Source: Mactromeris polynyma
Taxonomy: Eukaryota; Mollusca; Bivalvia; Venerida; Mactridae
Assembly (NCBI GenBank): GCA_032209605.1
Contig: JASFXZ010000020.1
Location: 2,549,501 to 2,613,500, forward strand
DNA length: 64,000 bases
Reading direction: 5' to 3'
This document shows, one piece after another, positions 60,201-64,000 of the stretch (positions are counted from its first letter, which is position 1; each line of letters opens with the position of its first letter). The position numbers and the translations under genes are program-made. The notes under the pieces were generated by a model that was given only the letters and a program-made list of their open reading frames with translations, was not told the DNA's origin and searched no databases.

Positions 60201-62900
60201 ACCAGTAAACATTATGCAAACAATGGGCGTAAAAACTGTGTATAATATTATACAGATCCTTGCATCTTATTTGTTGTTTTCATCTAAACTGATACAAATG
60301 TACTCGCTGTACCTATATTTCTTCATTTTCTGACTTAAATTTATGCAACAGTCAACCCATGTGACACAATTTTCAGTTTGTGCGACAAAATAGAATATAA
60401 TTATTCACTATTTGGCTGTTTTCTATGATAATGTATAAAAAAATGACACGACTCGCCGGCGATAATCTTCGTTGTCAGTCTTAATGTACTCGATGACACT
60501 TGTAATTTATTATGTCATATGAATTCATTAAGATATCTGTAATTAACACCCATTAGCATACAGTAATTAATTCTTCATGTTTGTTTTTGCATGTTGCTTT
60601 TGTAGGTTGCAGGGTTTCGTTATATTAATTTTTGAGGAAAACTTGACGTAAAAACTCTCGATAGATTTCACTCCATTAGTGCAGAAATGTTTTTTGACAA
60701 CGGATAAAGTAATGAAGTTTTTGGTTACAAGCTGAAAAACTGTTGATGTTTGTGTAGCCGTGCTGTCAGGATGATTTATCATTCGTTAGACTTTAATGCT
60801 CATATCCCTAAAAGTTGCTTAATACTTCGTTTTTTTAAAGTGTGTTGCAAAACGTGCGTTCAGGTTTTGGCGTTATGGACGTAACACTTAAATTTATTAC
60901 TTTTGAGGCAATGCCTGTGAAATGTCTTGGCTATCTGCAGATAATGGTCTCCGGGCATTGTTTTTTGACATTTTCCTTGCATTCTGTAATCTGTATTTGT
61001 CACGCTTGTCAAGAACTGGAATGACAAGTTTAACAGATTGAGCCATTAACTAATTTGCACAAAACACAATGAGGCCGACATGATACGTCTGATAGGAGTT
61101 AAAGTTTTATCTAATTTAACATGATTTCATTATGACTGCTGTCGGTTTAACTAATTATAAAAAATGGTTTCAAAATTTATTAGCAGAGTCTGTACGTATG
61201 ATTGCTGCAATGCATCAGTCGTCGGTCCCATCTGTCGTGCAATATTTGCAGTATTTGTTCTTAGGCCTAAAACGTAAGATTGTTTTTGGTTACTCGCTGA
61301 AAAACAGATGGGTCTCCATTTTGTTTCCTTTTCATGTATATTAGTTGTCAACATCATTTTGGCTTCTTATGCAGATAATTGTCTTAATGATGAAGTTAAT
61401 CAGAGCAACATTCCCAGGTTAATTTTATATCCGAATTAATTTCAAAATATCTTTTATGGCGATAACTTGTTATGCTTGGACACCGTTAGTGCTATTTTTT
61501 TTTAAAAAGTGACCGCATTTTCGGATGAATATTTTCGGATATGTTTGTTAAAACCATGAAAAAATAGGGTCTAGATGGGAGTAAAAATTAAGGGTTGTAT
61601 GTGGTGATCCCTGTAGCAACTTATTCTCTCCTTGGTCTACGGTAACGAGACACAAAACCAGTACCTGGCCTTCAATAACCTCTCAGATATTATGTATTAC
61701 TTAAATCCACTACATCAAGGCTGTGTTCTTTAGCCTCTCCCAAAGTTCCCGCCCATTTTAAAGGAAAAACAACGAATGATAATTCAGTCCTGGACAAAAC
61801 AGCACTGTGTCTCCAATCCTGTTACTTCACAGACTGAGCTTATCATTTATACATCTTTTCAAAGTTTAACACTTATACTTTATTCTGACAAAGCAGATGT
61901 TTTTCTTCTAATCTCCTGTACCATTCAATAATTTAGATGATCCACTCCCCTATCCAGTGATACAGTCTGTGTGGCTCTCACATCAAGTGTGTGCCGCAAT
62001 ACTGTTCCAACAACTTCACAACACAATACCGAGTTATGGTAGTTTTCTGACAAACCTGCCACGTTCTATCTGTCTGGTGTCTCATTCCAATGTTATAACA
62101 TTTCTAGATAAGTTGCTGATAAAACAAATACATCTCTAAGTATTGCTTGCGTTCCCCCCATGTTTCTGGTGTCTATCACTTTGTATTTGTGTTTATTTTC
62201 TATTGTTGTTGAATACTATGTGAAATTAAATGTAATTCACTGAAAGCTCTCCTACTGTCTGTGCCTAATCTTGCATCTGGGAATGTATAACCTAAAGTTG
62301 TATTATCTTTATTCGTTGGGGATTCAATAAGGAATAGAACGTTTTTGATATGATTGGCAGCTATTTTAGGGTTTCATGTGCTATTTAATCTTTGTCTTGG
62401 AAATTTATTTGTCTCAATGATTACAGTTTATTGTACAACTCTATATTGAAGTACAGTTCTGTAAACGTAAGAAATATTTCGTGCTATTTAAGTTGGCAGT
62501 TTTCGCAGTTGGTGTCTTCATGAAATTAAACTGTCGCATAATAATAGCCCTCTTATTATAAGTATGTTGATGGTATTGCGAGAATTATTATACCTACTTA
62601 TGAAACTGTTGGTGTTATAAAAATCATGAACCACGTCATTTGCAAACATTTAATGATTTACAATAATACTTTATTATTATGCTGCAAGTTGTATCAGCTT
62701 GTCTGATTATCTTGAAGTCAGTTGTACTATTAAATTATGAAATGAGAGAATTATAAAGCTGTTAAAATTCATCGGGAAATGTTGCAACTAGCACTTGTCG
62801 ATCAATTAAGATTGGTTTGATTGACATTTGCTTTAAAAGTACAAAACTGATTGACAATATCGGTACTGAAGCTGCAAGCCTTACATCTAGAGAATACAAT
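60201..62900. other. Non-coding stretch with a C-richer island
   Basis: About 61590-62130 has more C and less T/A than its surroundings and may be a diverged transposable-element fragment, but no motif fixes its class. No RYK exon was recognised. Confidence 0.45.
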
Positions 62901-63570
62901 GAGTGTCAGCCGGTGTCGAGAGTCAGCTGTTGTCATGTGTCGAGAGTCAGCTGGTGTCAAGTGTCAGCCGGTGTTGATAGTCAGCTGGTGTCAAGTGTCA
63001 AGAGTCAGCTAGTGTCAAGTGTCAGCCGGTGTTGATAGTCAGCTGGTGTCAAGTGTCAAGAGTCAGCTAGTGTCAAGTGTCAGCCGGCGTCTAGAGTCAG
63101 CTGGTGTCAGCCGGTGTCGGGAGTCAGCTGGTGTCAAGTGTCAGCTGGTGTCGGGAGTCAGTTGGTGTCAAGTGTCAGCCAGTGTCGGGAGTCAGCTGGT
63201 GTCAAGTGTCAGCTGGTGTCGTGAGTCAGTTGGTGTCAAGTGTCAGCCAGTGTCGGGAGTCAGCTGGTGTCAAGTGTCAGCTGGTGTCGTGAGTCAGCTG
63301 GTGTCAAGTGTCAGTCAGTGTCAGGAGTCAGCTGGTGTCAAGTGTCAGCCAGTGTCGGGAGTCAGTTGGTGTCACGTGTCAGTCAGTGTCGGGAGTCAGC
63401 TGGTGTCAATTGTCAGCCAGTGTCATGAGTCAGTTGGTGTCAAGTGTCAGCCAGTGTCGGGAGTCAGTTGGTGTCAAGTGTCAGCCAGTGTCAGGAGTCA
63501 GCTGGTGTCAAGTGTCAGCCAGTGTCGGGAGTCAGTTGGTGTCAGCCACTATCGAGAGTCAGCCGGTGTC
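62901..63570. repeat. 34-bp tandem satellite with GTCAG sub-repeats, about 20 copies
   Basis: GTCAGCTGGTGTCAAGTGTC then AGCCAGTGTCGGGA. Sub-blocks GAGTCAGCTGGTGTC and AAGTGTCAGCCGGTGTC alternate, so each 34-bp unit is itself a diverged dimer of roughly 17 bp. Several Ser/Val/Gln/Cys-rich open frames cross it in different phases; they are artefacts. Confidence 0.95.
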
Positions 63571-64000
63571 CTAGGCCTGTTGTGTAAAAGTCTTTCACAT
63601 AAAATAATACATGTAACTACGTCTAGAAGTGTTGCACAAGAAAAGAAGGAAACTTTGATTCAAGTATTTGAAAAGCTACTTTAGCTTCTCTTGATGTAAA
63701 ATAAATAATTTATGACAGAAAAGTTTAGTGCATTAAAACTTAGAGATAATTTAAGACAGACGTACGTGTACCGAGAGAAAATTGACGCTTAAATTCTGTT
63801 CTTGATGTACATTAGGTTACGCAACTTGATGTATATCGAAGTTCATTTCACGTGAAGATAAAACATATTATTGCTTCAAATCTGGTTCAATGTTCAATAT
63901 TTCACACATACGATTTTTTTCTGTCAAAAGTAAAGTACCTGTAAATGTATTTTCGCAACTTAATTTGATTATAGCGGAAAACGAGAAGATAGGGAAATGC
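63571..64000. other. Non-coding end of window
   Basis: AT-rich probable RYK intron; nothing recognised. Confidence 0.5.

Noticed and set aside
62817..63684. 221-codon Ser/Val/Gln/Cys-rich frame
   Set aside because: It follows the 34-bp satellite and several phases give the same type of peptide; there is no independent domain.

Overview
The window is animal nuclear DNA: AT-rich, intron-dominated, with no operons and no long open frames, and dense in satellites and short non-autonomous transposons. Dispersed motifs such as 'TTACCTCCCTT', 'AAAGGGAAGTAACT' and tRNA-headed SINEs suggest a marine mollusc, probably a bivalve. That assignment is an inference from repeat style and gene divergence, not a species identification.

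The one gene identified with confidence is on the + strand. Three exons (12807-12940, 15809-15908, 20078-20212) with consensus splice sites and compatible phases (1-0, 0-1, 1-1) encode about 123 residues of a WIF domain whose closest known match is RYK/Derailed, the Wnt-binding receptor pseudokinase. The upstream signal-peptide exon and the downstream membrane and kinase-like exons were not found. The rest of the window, about 43.8 kb, is therefore probably one very large RYK intron. A short two-exon coding tail at about 0.82-1.18 kb, ending in a stop, may be the end of a separate unrecognised gene.

Layout: 0-1.2 kb, possible gene tail; 3.9-5.8 kb, 45-bp satellite; 7.0-9.9 kb, MITE, SINEs and hairpin element; 12.8-20.2 kb, RYK WIF exons with a SINE and a 29-bp satellite in the introns; 20.3-23 kb, degenerate and 77-bp repeats; 27-41 kb, MITE copies, inverted pairs of dispersed repeats, a fold-back and homopolymers; 41.8-46.5 kb, a 34-bp triplicate, SINE heads and TA-flanked elements; 53.3-54.9 kb, a 100-bp satellite enclosed by transposon-like ends; 55.9-56.5 kb, 29-bp and B-box-derived 22-bp repeats; 58 kb, nested elements; 59.7-60.2 kb and 62.9-63.6 kb, two 34-bp satellites.

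No transposase, reverse transcriptase, CRISPR array or rRNA was seen. The long open frames over the satellites come from repeat arithmetic and are not annotated as genes. I found no new multi-gene system. The most interesting signals are repeat births: satellites that appear to have grown out of a MITE and out of a tRNA-derived B box.
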